A DNA stretch of 64,000 nt from DSBN01 sp041686355. Lineage in GTDB: Bacteria > Spirochaetota > Spirochaetia > DSM-16054 > Sediminispirochaetaceae. Under the pieces are notes generated by a model. That model was not told the DNA's origin, made no database searches, and was given only the letters and a program-made list of their open reading frames with translations. The DNA lies in contig JAWLDZ010000005.1 in the NCBI GenBank assembly GCA_041686355.1, positions 1 to 64,000 on the forward strand, read 5' to 3'. Numbering within the stretch: position 1 is the stretch's first letter; every line of letters begins with the position of its first letter. A program made the translations under genes and the position numbers. Below, in pieces: positions 45,438-54,552 of the stretch.

Positions 45438-45962
45438 ATGAAGACTCGGCAGACACAAAACTATAAACAGTTTTTAATGGCAGGTTTTATCCTGTTTACT
45501 GCTTTCGTGATGTTGGTGGGTATTTTTTCTATACATCATATGTGCAGCGATCCATCACCGATCAGGAACGAAGGGTTTCAAACCTGTATATTTCCTGGAT
45601 TGATCTGAACGAGGAGCTGTATCAAAGTTCTTACGGCCCATCCTCATACTCACAGTTACTTACCACACTATCCAGATTTAAGACTGTCCTGCAGGAGAAC
45701 TTCCTAAGTGACAAGCTGTTTGAGGCGAAACTTAGAGTTGAAGCACTGGCAAACACCTTACAATTTAGACCACATAGGTGTGGTAGGAGCTGTCCGCAGT
45801 TTATGCAATAACCTCTCTGTACAAACCGGAACCCATCTCGGTCTGACCAGTATGCAAGAACGTACTAAGATGCTGCATGGAGAGTTCTCCATTAGCTCAT
45901 CTATCGGACGGGGCACTGAAAATAAGGTAAAGGTTCCTATGCAATACAAGACTGCAATGTAA
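45438..45962 (+). pseudogene. broken NarX/DegS/LiaS-type sensor histidine kinase
   Basis: Fragments of one kinase lie in two frames. From 45438, MKTRQTQNYKQFLMAGFILF gives a membrane helix; frame continuity is lost at a T6 run (45523-45528) that would need one more T. The next frame (to 45811) gives the extracytoplasmic sensor stretch (TDQERRVSNLYISWIDLNEE). From about 45740 the third piece reads NLDHIGVVGAVRSLCNNL and then HLGLTSMQERTKMLHGEF and IGRGTE, which are HisKA_3/HATPase_c pieces. The dimerisation helix with the phospho-His and the N/G1 boxes are absent, so at least two internal deletions occurred. The T-run shift could be a sequencing error at the contig edge, but the deletions cannot be fixed that way. 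Confidence 0.8.
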
Positions 45963-46052
45963 GGTAATTTTTTTTAATTTTTCTGAAGCAGGAATGCGTA
46001 TTTCTCCTCTATTAATATAGAACTAATCCCGCACTGAATTATGGAGGAGATT

Positions 46053-46991
46053 ATGCGATACCCCGCACTTATTTTGTTGACCACAAGTACCCTGCTGTTC
46101 AACCTCAGTTGCCTCAGCTCCAACAGCAATCCCGAAGACATCCAGAGGAGCGCTTACTGCACTGTAGATGTTTTTCCGTCCTCGACAGCCGTAAGCCCTG
46201 TGAACCACTTAAATGCGTATTGTGCAGTTCACAGTCTCTACAGCGGACTGATCTTGCCGCTTGAGCTGGTTCACACTATGAGCCTCAAGACCAAATATCA
46301 GCTGATATGCGCCATATGGAAAACCTGTGAGCAAGAGGTTTCAGTTGATAAAATCGAGGTGTCTAACTATTTTGAACATGGAACTCTACACATCATTCCC
46401 AAATTCAGCTCTATTACTACTCCCCTGCTTGAGTGGCACAGTAACGCTATTTACAGCCCAATTACTAAATCACCACTCAAGGGGCGCGGTGATTTTCTCA
46501 GCCAAGAAGCCTTACCTCTGCAGAATATTCATGACACCGTTTTTATACTGGAGGGGCATGCAGTTCGCCAATCCGAGCTTTTTTCTGTACAGCACGAACA
46601 GAGATTGCAAAAGGAAGGTGCTGCTCTGCATTTGGCACATTTTTATCTTCATGACGGGCAATCCGGTAACGACCACCTTATAGCACCGCTCATAAAAAAA
46701 CAGCTCCAGGATCAACAAAACAGTTCCTCCGCAAAGGCAGTTGTGTCCCTTAGCCTGGTTCGCTTTCACCTGTATCACCAGAACTACAACGCCGCATATA
46801 ATCAGCTGGAAAGCCTTAGGCCTTATGTAGTGGATTTCACACCGGCATTGCAGCGGTTATACCGATTTACCTATGAAGTCTATTGCTTAAGCCATGCGTT
46901 TGATTTGCAGAACGACTCACTTTTGATAGAATATACACAGTTTTCTCAAGGAGTGAATCAAGGAGTGGAATCAAGGAGAACGAGTTTTTAG
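46053..46991 (+). CDS. lipoprotein of unknown function
   Basis: This is 312 residues from the ATG at 46053, which has GGAGGA 4 nt upstream. A signal peptide ends in a lipobox (LLFNLSCLSSN), so the mature protein is probably lipid-anchored at the Cys near residue 20. The body has no motif I recognise; the C-terminal half is His/Gln/Tyr-rich and probably helical (VSLSLVRFHLYHQNYNAAYNQLE, TPR-like). It ends 1 nt before the DUF434 gene, so the two are probably co-translated. Confidence 0.75.
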   Translation: MRYPALILLTTSTLLFNLSCLSSNSNPEDIQRSAYCTVDVFPSSTAVSPVNHLNAYCAVHSLYSGLILPLELVHTMSLKTKYQLICAIWKTCEQEVSVDKIEVSNYFEHGTLHIIPKFSSITTPLLEWHSNAIYSPITKSPLKGRGDFLSQEALPLQNIHDTVFILEGHAVRQSELFSVQHEQRLQKEGAALHLAHFYLHDGQSGNDHLIAPLIKKQLQDQQNSSSAKAVVSLSLVRFHLYHQNYNAAYNQLESLRPYVVDFTPALQRLYRFTYEVYCLSHAFDLQNDSLLIEYTQFSQGVNQGVESRRTSF

Positions 46992-46992
46992 A

Positions 46993-47733
46993 ATGCGTCG
47001 TGAGTTTACAGAGCCGCAGTTTAGCCGCGCAGCCGCCGATTATTACCATCTCCTTAACAAGGGCTATCCGGAGAAGCGAACCCGGCTGTTAGTTGCCGAC
47101 CGTTACCAGCTCAACCAAGCCCAAAGAACAGTACTTTACCGGGGTATCTTCCCAAAGACAGTTAACCAAAACAGGAAGCTGAAACAGCTGTATAAATCGG
47201 ATCTACAGAACTACTGCCTTAGCATCGACTTTTTGAACTTGGTTTATCTTGTGATGAACTATCTCTATGGTCGTAACCTTTTTATTGCAACCGACGGCTT
47301 TCTTCGGGATGATGGAGAAAATTATTCTCATTACTCCTCAGTTACCTTTTTTGATAAGGTACTTAAGCTGATTCTTACAGCACTTGCCGTGATACGACCT
47401 CCTATGATAGAAATTGTCATCGAAGCGGAAAATATTCCACAATCCCTGCTCAGTTACACCGAACCGGAGTATCTATCCAAGGCACTTAGTACATGCGAAA
47501 CCGCCGTATCTGTGAGGACCACCGGAGCTGTTCATAGACATTTAAAAACTACCGGAGATTCAATTATCGTAAGTGCCGATTCCCGCATTATTGACCATAG
47601 CCATACCGGGGTCTTTGATCTAGGGCATTTTATACTCGACTATAGTTACAAAGCCGATTTTCCTGATTTAGCACAAATAATAAAAAATACTGATCCCAAC
47701 TGGGATGAACGAGAAACTACTTGTGAAGTATAA
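46993..47733 (+). CDS. DUF434/DUF5616-type protein
   Basis: This is a 246-residue cytoplasmic protein. The N-terminus YYHLLNKGYPEKRTRLLVADRYQLNQAQRTVLYRG matches the DUF434 signature in form; the remainder (IDFLNLVYLVMNYLYGRNLF, ATDGFLRDDG) looks like the associated DUF5616 region with conserved acidic residues. Related proteins are of unknown function. Key phrases are given in pieces: NKGYPEKRTRLLVADRY and RTVLYRGIFP. Confidence 0.75.
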   Translation: MRREFTEPQFSRAAADYYHLLNKGYPEKRTRLLVADRYQLNQAQRTVLYRGIFPKTVNQNRKLKQLYKSDLQNYCLSIDFLNLVYLVMNYLYGRNLFIATDGFLRDDGENYSHYSSVTFFDKVLKLILTALAVIRPPMIEIVIEAENIPQSLLSYTEPEYLSKALSTCETAVSVRTTGAVHRHLKTTGDSIIVSADSRIIDHSHTGVFDLGHFILDYSYKADFPDLAQIIKNTDPNWDERETTCEV

Positions 47734-47763
47734 GCATTTGGGGTATTTTAGATAAAACCAACT

Positions 47764-48888
47764 ATGAAATACGTTGACGATTTTATGAAGAGCCCTGAGG
47801 CTATAAAGCACTATGATCTGCTGAACTCATTGGGTATTTTTGATCATTTAGCAAACTCCAAACGCCGGATTCACGATTTGGAGGAATTACTATCGGATGC
47901 AATTGAGATATTCAATCAAGACAGCGGTGACAACCTTATTGAATATATCACCTCAAATCTGGTAGACCGCTTTGTACCGAGTTTTCTCCAATTTGTTTTG
48001 AAACTGCACGGGGATGATCAAAAGCCGCGCACAATTTGTTATCATAATCTAAAGCGAGTTGAGTCCCCTGCCCCAATCCATTCCCTTGAGGCTTACAACC
48101 GATACTTTTCCTCTTATCCGGGAACCATCAGTTTCTCTCTGTTTGAATACTCGGTTCATAATAAGGCTGCGGCGGAGCAGCTCAAACCGCTTGATCCTGA
48201 AATAATTGTGCCCATCAGCGGACCGGATGAGCTTTACGGCATGATCATTGTCGGTAAGAAAATAGTAGACGGGGAGTACTCTGACGAAGAGACAATTTAT
48301 ATCGATCGCTTATTGAAGTTTGCCTCCTTAAGCTTTCAAAATGTAATTCATTACCGCAGCAGTGTGACCGATTTTAAAACTCAACTGTATAATCACTCGT
48401 TCTTTCGAAAACGACTGAGTGAAGAGTTAGCCAAAGTCCAGCGTCATAACAACAGTATATCCATTCTTCTGCTGGATATTGATCACTTCAAACAACTCAA
48501 CGACCTCCACGGCCACCTGGCCGGTGACAAGGTGCTTTTCCATCTATCCCGAAACCTGGAGCATACACTGCGCCAAGAGGATGTAATTGCCCGTTTTGGA
48601 GGCGAGGAGTTTATCATTCTGCTTCCCGAGAGTTCAAAGGATGCTGCATTTTATGTGGCCGAACGAGTTCGCAAAGAAATTGAGCTTATGGAAGTCTCTT
48701 ACATGGAAAAGACCTTGAAAATCACGGTGAGTATCGGAGTAAACCATATTAACTCAACCCGATATGCCTCGCCGTTGAAGCTTATCGAGCAGGCGGATAA
48801 GGCACTGTATCACTCAAAGGAGAACGGGCGAAACTGCGTTACCTTTTATAAGCCCGGCCTTCTGTTTAAGGTTACCCACATTGGATAA
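47764..48888 (+). CDS. diguanylate cyclase with N-terminal GAF-like domain
   Basis: This is a 374-residue cytoplasmic protein. Residues about 1-200 form a GAF-like sensing region (PIHSLEAYNRYFSSYP, VPISGPDELYGMIIVG). The GGDEF domain follows with LLLDIDHFKQLNDLHGHLAGD and ARFGGEEFIILLP; the catalytic signature is GGEEF. An inhibitory I-site RQED lies exactly five residues before it. It should make c-di-GMP. The usual LTGLYN reads KTQLYNHSFF. The start at 47764 is followed 30 nt after DUF434; ribosome site is weak. Confidence 0.92.
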   Translation: MKYVDDFMKSPEAIKHYDLLNSLGIFDHLANSKRRIHDLEELLSDAIEIFNQDSGDNLIEYITSNLVDRFVPSFLQFVLKLHGDDQKPRTICYHNLKRVESPAPIHSLEAYNRYFSSYPGTISFSLFEYSVHNKAAAEQLKPLDPEIIVPISGPDELYGMIIVGKKIVDGEYSDEETIYIDRLLKFASLSFQNVIHYRSSVTDFKTQLYNHSFFRKRLSEELAKVQRHNNSISILLLDIDHFKQLNDLHGHLAGDKVLFHLSRNLEHTLRQEDVIARFGGEEFIILLPESSKDAAFYVAERVRKEIELMEVSYMEKTLKITVSIGVNHINSTRYASPLKLIEQADKALYHSKENGRNCVTFYKPGLLFKVTHIG

Positions 48889-48979
48889 AGAGTACGAGAA
48901 TACATGCAACCAAGGTCGTTTGTGGGTAAAGAGTAGTCCAAATCAGGGCACAGTTTTCTATATCAGTCTTCCAAGATAA
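48884..48979 (+). pseudogene. C-terminal remnant of a histidine kinase
   Basis: In the frame just after the diguanylate cyclase the DNA reads GRLWVKSSPNQGTVFYISLPR and stop, the usual last 20 residues of a HATPase_c domain (compare the GRIWVESEPGKGSTF pattern). Nothing else of the kinase remains, and there is no start. It overlaps the end of the upstream gene by 5 nt. Confidence 0.75.
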
Positions 48980-49094
48980 ATATCCAAGATAGATATATAG
49001 ACGCCTTACATTTTTTTTCCGGTATGCTACTATCAGCAGCAAGAATTATAATAAGAATTTTAAATAGAGGCACATAACGAAAGAGGTGGAGAAT

Positions 49095-50789
49095 ATGGAC
49101 ACTACTAAAAATGAACGTTCCCTAAATTTTATCGAACGGGTTATTGAAAAGGATTTGGAAGAGGGAAAGCATGGCGGACAAGTGGTAACCCGTTTCCCCC
49201 CTGAACCGAACGGCTACCTTCATATCGGTCATGCAAAATCGATCTGCCTCAATTTTGGTCTGGCTGAGAAATACAACGGCCGCTGCCACCTGCGCTTTGA
49301 CGATACCAATCCGGAAAAAGAGGAAGTTGAATATATCGATTCAATCAAAGAGGATGTCCATTGGCTCGGCTTCGACTGGGGCAGCCACGAATATTTTGCA
49401 TCGGACTATTTTGAACAGTTGTACGAATATGCGGTTACCCTCATCAAGGCCGGAAAGGCCTATGTAGACAGTCTTTCACCGGAGGAAATCCGAAAGTACC
49501 GGGGTACCTTGAAAGAGCCGGGAAAAGAGAGCCCCGACCGCTCCCGGCCTATCGAAGAGAGCTTGGATTTATTCAGACGGATGCGTGAGGGGGAGTTTGA
49601 GGAAGGCACCTATGTGCTGCGAGCCAGGATAGACATGGCTTCCGGAAACCTGAATATGCGCGATCCTACCCTCTACCGTATAAAGAAAATAAAACACCAT
49701 CGTACCGGTGAAACCTGGACGATTTACCCCATGTATGACTTTACCCATCCCCTTTCTGATGCGATTGAGGGGATTACCCACTCGATCTGTACTCTTGAGT
49801 TTGAAGACCACCGGCCCCTGTACGACTGGGTAGTGGAGGCTTCCGGGATTGAACATCAACCACGACAGTACGAATTTGCCCGGCTTAATCTAAACCACAC
49901 GGTGATGAGCAAACGGAAACTCCTAAAACTTGTCCAAGAAGGTCATGTGGATGGATGGGACGATCCGCGGATGCCGACAATCTCCGGCCTTCGCCGCAGG
50001 GGTTACACCCCCGAGTCTATTAGAGATTTTGCAGATCGAATCGGGGTAGCCAAGGCAAACAGCACTATCGACATCGCCCTTTTAGAGCATTGCCTGCGAG
50101 AGGACCTAAACCAGAGGGCTCAGCGGGTGATGGGAGTTATCGATCCGGTGAAAGTGATAATCGACAACTACCCTGAAGATCAGGAGGAGTGGCTGGAAGC
50201 AGAGAATAATCCCGAGGACAGCTCCGCCGGCAGCCGGCAGATTCCTTTCAGCCGTGAGCTGTATATAGAGCGTGAGGATTTCATGGAGGAACCACCCAAG
50301 AAATTTTTCAGACTCGCCCCAGGAAGGGAGGTACGTCTGAAACATGCCTATTACATAACCTGCGTTGACTACAAAAAGAATCCAGAGAGTGGAGAGATAG
50401 ACGAGATACACTGCACCTATGATCCGGCTTCCCGAGGAGGCTGGACCGATGACGGACGTAAAGTAAAGGGAACGAGCCACTGGGTATCGGCGCGCCACGC
50501 CTTAGAGGCGGAAGTGCGAATATACGACCATCTATTTACTACCGAAAACCCGGGTGAAGCCACTGGTAATTTTTTAGATGAAATGAATCCCGAATCGCTG
50601 CAGATAGTCAACAATGCGAAACTGGAACCCTTACTAAAAAATGCCGAACCTGGAAACTTTTTTCAGTTTCTGCGCAAGGGCTACTTTTGCGTAGACATAA
50701 AACACTCCGCTCCCGGCCGGCCGGTTTTCAACCGCACCGTTTCAATGAGGGATACCTGGGCTAAACTGAAAAAGAAGATGGAAACATAG
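49095..50789 (+). CDS. glnS: glutaminyl-tRNA synthetase
   Basis: This is a 564-residue class I synthetase with PPEPNGYLHIGHAKSICL (HIGH), the specificity region DDTNPEKEEVEYIDSI and VMSKRKL (KMSKS-like). The C-terminal anticodon-binding beta-barrels are complete. The ATG at 49095 is chosen over a GTG nine bases upstream because of GGTGGAG placement. A TATAAT at about 49048 is a likely -10, though the -35 is poor. Having GlnRS means Gln-tRNA need not come through the GatCAB route. Confidence 0.97.
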   Translation: MDTTKNERSLNFIERVIEKDLEEGKHGGQVVTRFPPEPNGYLHIGHAKSICLNFGLAEKYNGRCHLRFDDTNPEKEEVEYIDSIKEDVHWLGFDWGSHEYFASDYFEQLYEYAVTLIKAGKAYVDSLSPEEIRKYRGTLKEPGKESPDRSRPIEESLDLFRRMREGEFEEGTYVLRARIDMASGNLNMRDPTLYRIKKIKHHRTGETWTIYPMYDFTHPLSDAIEGITHSICTLEFEDHRPLYDWVVEASGIEHQPRQYEFARLNLNHTVMSKRKLLKLVQEGHVDGWDDPRMPTISGLRRRGYTPESIRDFADRIGVAKANSTIDIALLEHCLREDLNQRAQRVMGVIDPVKVIIDNYPEDQEEWLEAENNPEDSSAGSRQIPFSRELYIEREDFMEEPPKKFFRLAPGREVRLKHAYYITCVDYKKNPESGEIDEIHCTYDPASRGGWTDDGRKVKGTSHWVSARHALEAEVRIYDHLFTTENPGEATGNFLDEMNPESLQIVNNAKLEPLLKNAEPGNFFQFLRKGYFCVDIKHSAPGRPVFNRTVSMRDTWAKLKKKMET

Positions 50790-50832
50790 TTCAGCGGCTT
50801 GAAGTTCCGACAATTCCGGCCGTTCCGGCGGA

Positions 50833-51786
50833 TTACCTGGATTTTCGCCGGATTACCCAGCTTCGGTGAGGCCGGCGCTTGCCCTTAAAATCCGGCGGGA
50901 TTGTGGTGGAAGTGGTGTTTTCTACCTCAGCCCCGCGCAGCCGGCCCGGATCGAAATGAAACTTGTGATAGTTTGTTGAAAAGAGCAGGCTGCCGTCCTT
51001 CGAAAGCAGTTTTAGGCACTGCCCGATAAACCACACATAATCCCGCTGAAGATCAAAGGTTCCTTCTGTTTTACGGCTGTTTGAGAAAGTAGGCGGATCT
51101 AATATTATCAGGTCATACTGTTCTCCGCCTTCAATTGCCCTCTGCAGATATTCACGCACATCAGAGTTAATAAAGGTGTGCATATCTCCCGAAAGCCCGT
51201 TCAGTTCCAAATTTTCCTGGGCCCAACGCATATAGGGTGCCGACAAGTCTACCGACACGCTCTTAGCCGCGGCTCCGGCGGCCGCATATACGGTAAACGC
51301 ACCGGTATATGCAAACAGGTTCAATATCCGCATCCCGGCAGCTGCCTCACGCACAAGCTCACGGCTTATTCTGAGATCTAGAAAGAGACCAGTATCCAGA
51401 TAATCTGATAGATTTACTTTGAACAGAAGCCCCTGTTCTTTTACTGTCAAGGTATGTCCAGACTGATTCAGTTTTTCATGCTGGACTTGGCGCCCTTGCA
51501 CAAAGCGGTGCTTAAAAAAAATCCGTTCCAGCGGCACATACAGCATTCGCGAGGCAGTCTCTAAAAACTCGGTTTCAGCATCCAGTAAGTCCGGCTGATG
51601 AGTTTGAGCCAGCGAGGAGATGTGCAGGTAGTTCCCGTAGAAGTCTATCAGCCAGGGTATTTCGGAGATGTTCCAGTTATACACCCGGTAGCAGTCGGTT
51701 TCCATTGAGGAAAATAAATTTCTGAATTCCTGGTGATTTTTTTTTAGAAGTTTGCCAAAATCTTTCTGCAGCTGTATTGTATTCAT
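50833..51786 (-). CDS. SAM-dependent rRNA methyltransferase, RlmK-like (C-terminal half of E. coli RlmL)
   Basis: This is a 317-residue protein resembling the RlmK module that makes m7G2069 in 23S rRNA. The N-terminus is a PUA/RlmK-type front; then VNLSDYLDTGLFLDLR, the SAM motif ILNLFAYTGAFTVYAA, SVDLSAPYMRWAQENLELNG, the catalytic LDPPTFSNSRKTEGTFD and LFSTNYHKFHFD. E. coli carries this as a fusion; here it stands alone. Target assignment is by similarity only. It is divergent from the DUF493 gene. Confidence 0.82.
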   Translation of the reverse strand: MNTIQLQKDFGKLLKKNHQEFRNLFSSMETDCYRVYNWNISEIPWLIDFYGNYLHISSLAQTHQPDLLDAETEFLETASRMLYVPLERIFFKHRFVQGRQVQHEKLNQSGHTLTVKEQGLLFKVNLSDYLDTGLFLDLRISRELVREAAAGMRILNLFAYTGAFTVYAAAGAAAKSVSVDLSAPYMRWAQENLELNGLSGDMHTFINSDVREYLQRAIEGGEQYDLIILDPPTFSNSRKTEGTFDLQRDYVWFIGQCLKLLSKDGSLLFSTNYHKFHFDPGRLRGAEVENTTSTTIPPDFKGKRRPHRSWVIRRKSR

Positions 51787-51823
51787 ATTAATCCAACTAG
51801 TAACCTGTTTAGAGGAGTATAGT

Positions 51824-52099
51824 ATGTCATCATTTTCCGATAATCAACACCCCCACTATCCAGCCCGTACTGTGATGAAAATAATTACGAATATGCCCGA
51901 TTCAAGCCAGGGGGAGCAGGCCAAGCTTGAGTTGGTTTTTCATGAACTGCTGCTATCACCTAAAGAGTGGAAGCATAAAACTAGCGGAAAGCAAAAATAC
52001 ATGAGTTTTACTACCACTGTATATATCCAAAACTCGGAACAGATGCAGATTCTTTATGAAAAGCTCAAAAATCTTCCCGAAGTGATACAGGTTTTGTAG
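51824..52099 (+). CDS. DUF493 (YbeD) family protein
   Basis: This is a 91-residue small ACT-like protein. YPARTVMKIITNM and KYMSFTTTVYIQNSEQM...YEKLKNLPEVIQVL match DUF493. The ATG at 51824 has GAGGAG 6 nt upstream. In other bacteria YbeD sits beside lipoate genes, but not here; role unknown. Confidence 0.82.
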   Translation: MSSFSDNQHPHYPARTVMKIITNMPDSSQGEQAKLELVFHELLLSPKEWKHKTSGKQKYMSFTTTVYIQNSEQMQILYEKLKNLPEVIQVL

Positions 52100-52187
52100 T
52101 ATTTGAGATAAGTGCCGGTAACGGCCCTCGGCTGTTTTGCCTTCGCTTTGTTTTATTGCTATATTTGTTATTTACATAGGAGGAATT

Positions 52188-52607
52188 ATGTCACATCACA
52201 GCTTAAATTGTACATGGAAAGCGGGGATGGCCTTTGAATCTGAAGTCAGCGGCCACAAAATTGTAATGGATGCCGATGAATCGGTGGGCGGCGAAGACAG
52301 TGGACCGCGGCCTAAGCCGTTGCTATTGGCCTCACTTGCAGGCTGCAGCGGAATGGATGTTGTTTCAATTCTAAAGAAAATGCAGCAGCCCCACACTTAT
52401 TTCAACATCGATGTAGAAGCGGAGCTTACCGAGGAGCATCCCAAGCACTATTCCGCCATCAAATTGATATATGAGTTCAAGGAATCCGACAACCTGGATG
52501 AAAAGAAAGTAGAAAAAGCGGTCAATCTTAGTCAGGAAAGGTACTGCGGAGTAAGTGCTCTGCTGAAGATGGCTATCACCGTCGATTATGAGATTAGATA
52601 CATCTGA
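52188..52607 (+). CDS. OsmC/Ohr family protein
   Basis: This is a 139-residue OsmC-fold protein. LASLAGCSGMDVVSILKKM carries the first reactive Cys and RYCGVSALLKMA the second. The ATG at 52188 has GGAGG 4 nt upstream. The family reduces organic hydroperoxides; the closer subgroup (YhfA-like) is less well understood. Confidence 0.9.
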   Translation: MSHHSLNCTWKAGMAFESEVSGHKIVMDADESVGGEDSGPRPKPLLLASLAGCSGMDVVSILKKMQQPHTYFNIDVEAELTEEHPKHYSAIKLIYEFKESDNLDEKKVEKAVNLSQERYCGVSALLKMAITVDYEIRYI

Positions 52608-52608
52608 G

Positions 52609-53058
52609 ATGAGTAGTGAAACTGCTGATTTCTTAAAGCGCTTGGAACTCGAAAATAAGGGTACCCTGGAGTGGAAGACTTATGCCTTTTTGCTTCAGCA
52701 GCAGAACCGTAGAATAATTACAAAGGGAGGACTGCTCTATATTGTAGGGGGCAATCTCATCTTTGAAGATTTTGCTTCTGAGCGTCCAATTAATCGCCTG
52801 ATAGGGTCTTCACGCAGCACCTACAAAAAGACTAAACTGTCCGCTGCACTGAACTCAGTTACAGCCCTTCAACCGGTTGCACGCCGTGATGCGGTACGGG
52901 TATTACAGGGTAAACGCTCTATAGAGCAGGTAAAGTCCCCTCGCAAACTGCAGCGCTTGATTGACCGAACGGTGTATGCATTTCATTTTGCCGACAAGAG
53001 TGTGTGGTTCTGCGAAATGTATGACACAGGAAATTTAGACAGCTTTTTGCCCCAATAA
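52609..53058 (+). CDS. hypothetical protein
   Basis: This is 149 residues, basic, cytoplasmic, with no recognised motif. GGLLYIVGGNLIFEDF and AYHFADKS-like stretches suggest a small beta-rich fold. It starts 1 nt after osmC, so it is probably co-translated. An alternative Met (52588) lies inside osmC. No function is proposed. Confidence 0.6.
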   Translation: MSSETADFLKRLELENKGTLEWKTYAFLLQQQNRRIITKGGLLYIVGGNLIFEDFASERPINRLIGSSRSTYKKTKLSAALNSVTALQPVARRDAVRVLQGKRSIEQVKSPRKLQRLIDRTVYAFHFADKSVWFCEMYDTGNLDSFLPQ

Positions 53059-53100
53059 ATAATACGAGTGAGGCAAAGGGCAGAAATAAGAGGAGTTAGT

Positions 53101-54444
53101 ATGAAGGCATTTAAGGCTTACGACATCCGCGGAGTATACGACCAGGATTTTACCGCCGAAGACGTATACAAAATCGGTTTTTTTCTTCCCCGCTTACTGA
53201 ATACCAACAAGGTCTTGGTAGGGCGGGATGTACGCAGCAGCACCGAGGAGATCTTTGAAGCCCTCAGCCGAGGGGTAAATGATGCCGGGGCCGACATCTA
53301 CGATATGGGGCTCGCCACAACCCCCATGGTCTATTTCGGCACCGCTCATTTTAACTTTGATGCCTCGGTACAAATAACAGCCAGTCATAACCCAAAAGAG
53401 TACAACGGACTAAAGGTATCCCGCAGCGGCGCCCTTCCGGTTGGTTATTATTCAGGGCTTGCTGACCTTGAACAGCTAATCAGCAACGGTATCGTAGAAC
53501 CTGCAGAAAAGCGGGGAACTATCGTACCCTTTGCGGTCAAAGATGCGTATGTTCAGTTCCTCAAGCAGTATGTGCCGGAGGATCTTGCTTCCCTGAACCT
53601 GACGGTAGACTGCTCCAACGGCATGGCGGCTTTATTAATAAAAGACTTATTGGGAGAAGAGCCCCACTATCTGTTCGACACCCTGGATGGTACATTTCCC
53701 AACCATGCGCCAAATCCCTTGGAAGAGGAGAATGTACGCGACCTTAAAGACGGGGTTATGAAGAACAGCAGCGATTTAGGGATTATCTATGACGGTGATG
53801 CCGACCGGGTTATGTTTGTAGATGAAAAGGGCAACTTTATTCCTCCGGACCTCATTATTGCCGTGCTCGGACGCTATTACCTTGAACGGGAAAAGGGACC
53901 GGTACTGCAGGACATACGTACATCCCGTTCAGTCTCGGAGTACATTGAGAAGTTAGGCGGGACCCCCCATACGTGGAAGGTAGGACATGCCTATGCCAAA
54001 CTGAAGATGCGCGAGTTGAATGCCGTCTTCGGTGGAGAACTGGCCGGACACTACTATTTCCGCGATTTTTACAACTGCGACTCGGGCATTCTCGCCAGCT
54101 TGCTGGTACTGCAGGTAGTACTGGAAGTAAAAAAAGAGGGAGTCAGCCTTAGCCAACTCATTGACGAAATTAAGGTCTATGCCAACTCCGGCGAAATCAA
54201 CTTTCGGATTGAAGCAAAAGAGGCTGCCATGGAGGCCTTAAAAGAGCATTTTAGCGCGCAAAAAAAGCCCTCTGCACTGCTTGACTTTGACGGCTACCGA
54301 ATTGAATACCCCGACTGGTGGTTCAATGTACGTCCCTCAAATACCGAACCCTATCTCCGACTGGTGGTGGAAGCCCCGGACCAGCAGCAGCTCGAGCAGC
54401 GACTGGATGAAATCCGAAGCGTACTAAAACAATTTGAAGATTAG
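53101..54444 (+). CDS. phosphomannomutase/phosphoglucomutase
   Basis: This is a 447-residue alpha-D-phosphohexomutase. It starts KAFKAYDIRGVYDQDF, has the phosphoserine loop TASHNPKEYNG (about 93-103), the Mg-binding DGDADR and the phosphate-binding RPSNTEPYLR at the C-terminus. Sugar specificity (Man or Glc) cannot be fixed. AGAGGAG lies before the ATG at 53101. It could feed the GalE nearby with sugar 1-phosphates. Confidence 0.94.
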   Translation: MKAFKAYDIRGVYDQDFTAEDVYKIGFFLPRLLNTNKVLVGRDVRSSTEEIFEALSRGVNDAGADIYDMGLATTPMVYFGTAHFNFDASVQITASHNPKEYNGLKVSRSGALPVGYYSGLADLEQLISNGIVEPAEKRGTIVPFAVKDAYVQFLKQYVPEDLASLNLTVDCSNGMAALLIKDLLGEEPHYLFDTLDGTFPNHAPNPLEEENVRDLKDGVMKNSSDLGIIYDGDADRVMFVDEKGNFIPPDLIIAVLGRYYLEREKGPVLQDIRTSRSVSEYIEKLGGTPHTWKVGHAYAKLKMRELNAVFGGELAGHYYFRDFYNCDSGILASLLVLQVVLEVKKEGVSLSQLIDEIKVYANSGEINFRIEAKEAAMEALKEHFSAQKKPSALLDFDGYRIEYPDWWFNVRPSNTEPYLRLVVEAPDQQQLEQRLDEIRSVLKQFED

Positions 54445-54459
54445 AAGTTTGAAATAGAG

Positions 54460-54497
54460 AAGGCTGCCTGAGATTCATCTTTGGCAGCTTTTTTTTC
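54460..54497 (+). terminator. rho-independent terminator after the phosphohexomutase
   Basis: A stem GCTGCC/GGCAGC with flanking A-T and G-T pairs and a 14-nt loop is followed by a run of eight Ts. It ends the glnS-side transcripts or the phosphohexomutase gene itself. Confidence 0.75.
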
Positions 54498-54552
54498 TGA
54501 TTTTTACATTAGTATATTTGTCACCTTTAGGTATGAATAGTATATTTAAAAC

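Noticed and set aside
45239..45466. A gene spanning the second N block
   Set aside because: Both halves are the same 99-bp sequence, so the frame across the Ns is an artefact.
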